DNA of 7,884 bases from Bacteroidota bacterium. GTDB lineage: Bacteria; Bacteroidota; Ignavibacteria; Ignavibacteriales; Ignavibacteriaceae. The translations under genes were made by a program, and so were the position numbers. Location: contig JAEXTA010000194.1 in assembly GCA_023453665.1 (NCBI GenBank), forward strand, positions 1-7,884. The letters run 5' to 3'. Numbering within the stretch: the stretch's first letter is position 1; each line of letters begins with the position of its first letter. Below, piece by piece: positions 6,518 through 7,884 of the stretch. The notes below the pieces were generated by a model. That model saw nothing but the letters and a program-made list of their open reading frames with translations. It searched no databases and had not been told where the DNA came from.

Positions 6518-7884
6518 ATGAATAATTCACCGGATAAAAAATATTTTGACAGAGAACTAAGCTGGCTATCATTCAACTACCGTGTTTTGCAGGAAGCTGC
6601 AAGTGAATCGGTTCCGCTTTATGAAAGAATAAAATTCCTTGCGATATATTCTTCAAACCTTGATGAATTTTTCAGAGTAAGAGTTGCATCTTTACGCAGT
6701 TTGTTAAATCTGAAAAAGAAATCGCGGAAAAAACTTTCCTTAGATCCTGATAAATTATTAAAGAAAATTCATAACACTGTTTATAAACAACAGGAAAAAT
6801 TCGGTGAGATTTTTAACAGAAGCATTGTTCCGGCTTTAGCTGATTCAGGAATATTCCTGGTAAATGAAGAATCAATTCCTGAACAGTACAAATCAGCAGC
6901 ATCTGAATATTTTAAAGAACATATCCTGCATAACCTTCAGCCGATAATTCTTGAACGAAAAAAAATCTCAACATTTCTTCACAACAGACATATATATTTT
7001 GCAGTTCGTTTAGCCATTAGAAAAAATGAAGATAAAAAATCCACAAAGCATAAGTACGCGCTTGTTGAAATTCCGTCAGACAAGTTGAAAAGATTTTATA
7101 TACTTAATCCAGGCGAAGAAAAAAAATATATAATTCTCCTCGATGATATAATCCGTGAAAATCTTCCGGCATTATTCCCCGGCTATTTTGTTGAAGAAGC
7201 ATACTCAATAAAACTTACACGTGATGCTGAGCTTTATATCGATGATGAATTCTCCGGCAATCTCCTTGAAAAGATAAAAAAGAGTTTATCTAAAAGAAGC
7301 ACCGGGATACCAAGCAGGTTTTTATTTGATAAACTTATCCCGAATGAATTTCTGAATTTTTTAAAAGATTCTCTGTTGCTAAGTAATGACGACCTTGTTC
7401 CCGGCGGACGTTATCATAACTTTCATGATTTTTTTACTTTCCCGCAATCAGATAAAAAAGAACTTTTCTATGAATCGCAACCTCCTCTTAAGTTTGACGA
7501 ACAGGTAAACAACAAATCTTTTTTTGAAATTATAAAATCAAAAGATGTTTTACTTCATTATCCATATCATTCGTATGAATATGTAATCAACTTTTTAAAT
7601 GAAGCAGGTAATGATTTAAAAGTAAAATCAATTTCAATTACTTTATATAGAATTGCTTCCTCCTCAAAAATTGCTGAAGCACTTATTAAAGCATCAAAGA
7701 ACGGGAAAAAAGTCACCGCGTTTGTAGAGATAAAAGCACGCTTTGATGAAGAGGCGAACTTATCATGGGCAGAAGAATTAGCTAAACAAGGTGTTGATGT
7801 TCATTATAGTTTTCCGGGAATGAAGGTTCATTCAAAAGTATGTCTTATTGAACGTGAAGAAGAAGAAGAAACAATCTTATACGC
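6518..7884 (+). CDS. ppk1: Polyphosphate kinase 1 (5' two-thirds, cut by the window edge)
   Basis: The frame is open from the ATG at 6518 to the window end: 455 codons without interruption, about two-thirds of the usual 690 or so residues. PPK1 polymerises the gamma-phosphate of ATP into inorganic polyphosphate through a phosphohistidine intermediate, typically at the inner membrane. The N-terminal domain shows YFDRELSWLSFNYRVLQEA (9-27) and SSNLDEFFRVRV (45-56). The head domain follows, and the first catalytic domain contains LYRIASSSKIAEAL (R378), EIKARFDEEANLSWA (R408) and MKVHSKVCLI (H438). These correspond to E. coli R375, R405 and the phosphorylated H435, each offset by three, so the active site seen so far is intact. 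The HAK motif is HSK here. A run of five glutamates follows at 447-451. The second essential histidine lies beyond the window. It follows sixA by 32 bases with no clear Shine-Dalgarno. Confidence 0.93.
   Translation, partial: MNNSPDKKYFDRELSWLSFNYRVLQEAASESVPLYERIKFLAIYSSNLDEFFRVRVASLRSLLNLKKKSRKKLSLDPDKLLKKIHNTVYKQQEKFGEIFNRSIVPALADSGIFLVNEESIPEQYKSAASEYFKEHILHNLQPIILERKKISTFLHNRHIYFAVRLAIRKNEDKKSTKHKYALVEIPSDKLKRFYILNPGEEKKYIILLDDIIRENLPALFPGYFVEEAYSIKLTRDAELYIDDEFSGNLLEKIKKSLSKRSTGIPSRFLFDKLIPNEFLNFLKDSLLLSNDDLVPGGRYHNFHDFFTFPQSDKKELFYESQPPLKFDEQVNNKSFFEIIKSKDVLLHYPYHSYEYVINFLNEAGNDLKVKSISITLYRIASSSKIAEALIKASKNGKKVTAFVEIKARFDEEANLSWAEELAKQGVDVHYSFPGMKVHSKVCLIEREEEEETILY
7856..7870 (+). repeat. 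(GAA)5 trinucleotide run inside ppk1
   Basis: Five consecutive GAA codons encode glutamates 447-451 of PPK1, in the loop just after the catalytic HSK motif. An in-frame triplet run can change copy number by slippage without breaking the frame. Confidence 0.6.

Overview
The window is AT-rich bacterial DNA that is almost fully coding. The genes look like those of the Bacteroidota/Ignavibacteriota (FCB) group. Support for that is circumstantial: many starts lack a clear Shine-Dalgarno, two or three upstream regions contain a TAnnTTTG-like box, one gene joins an HD phosphohydrolase to a Pycsar-effector (DUF5706-type) membrane domain, and sixA lies beside ppk1. No RNA gene, insertion sequence, CRISPR array or other mobile element is visible.

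Layout. (1) Positions 1-53, minus strand, hold the first 17 codons of an alanine dehydrogenase/transhydrogenase-family gene, most likely pntA, with a TTG start and a strong AAGGAG site. (2) A 190-base divergent intergenic region (54-243) carries a near-perfect 12-base direct repeat at 20-base spacing. (3) nfnA and nfnB (244-2609), overlapping by ATGA, encode both subunits of an NADH-dependent ferredoxin:NADP+ oxidoreductase (electron-bifurcating transhydrogenase). (4) A convergent agmatine deiminase follows (2658-3719, minus). (5) Divergent from it is a PAP2-family phosphatase with a signal peptide (3825-4673). (6) A same-strand cluster closes the window: an HD-domain/PycTM-like fusion (4750-5976), a SixA-type histidine phosphatase (5991-6485) and the first 455 codons of polyphosphate kinase ppk1 (6518 to the window edge).

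How the genes work together. The left part concerns pyridine-nucleotide balance: a likely proton-translocating transhydrogenase faces Nfn, so two enzymes that exchange electrons between NADH and NADPH share one control region. The right part concerns phosphate and nucleotide chemistry: a membrane-anchored HD phosphohydrolase, a phosphohistidine phosphatase and polyphosphate kinase are probably co-transcribed. The most unusual item is the HD-PycTM fusion. Its membrane half resembles effectors of cCMP/cUMP anti-phage signalling, yet no cyclase is present here and its neighbours are polyphosphate genes, so a signalling role outside classical Pycsar defence should be considered.
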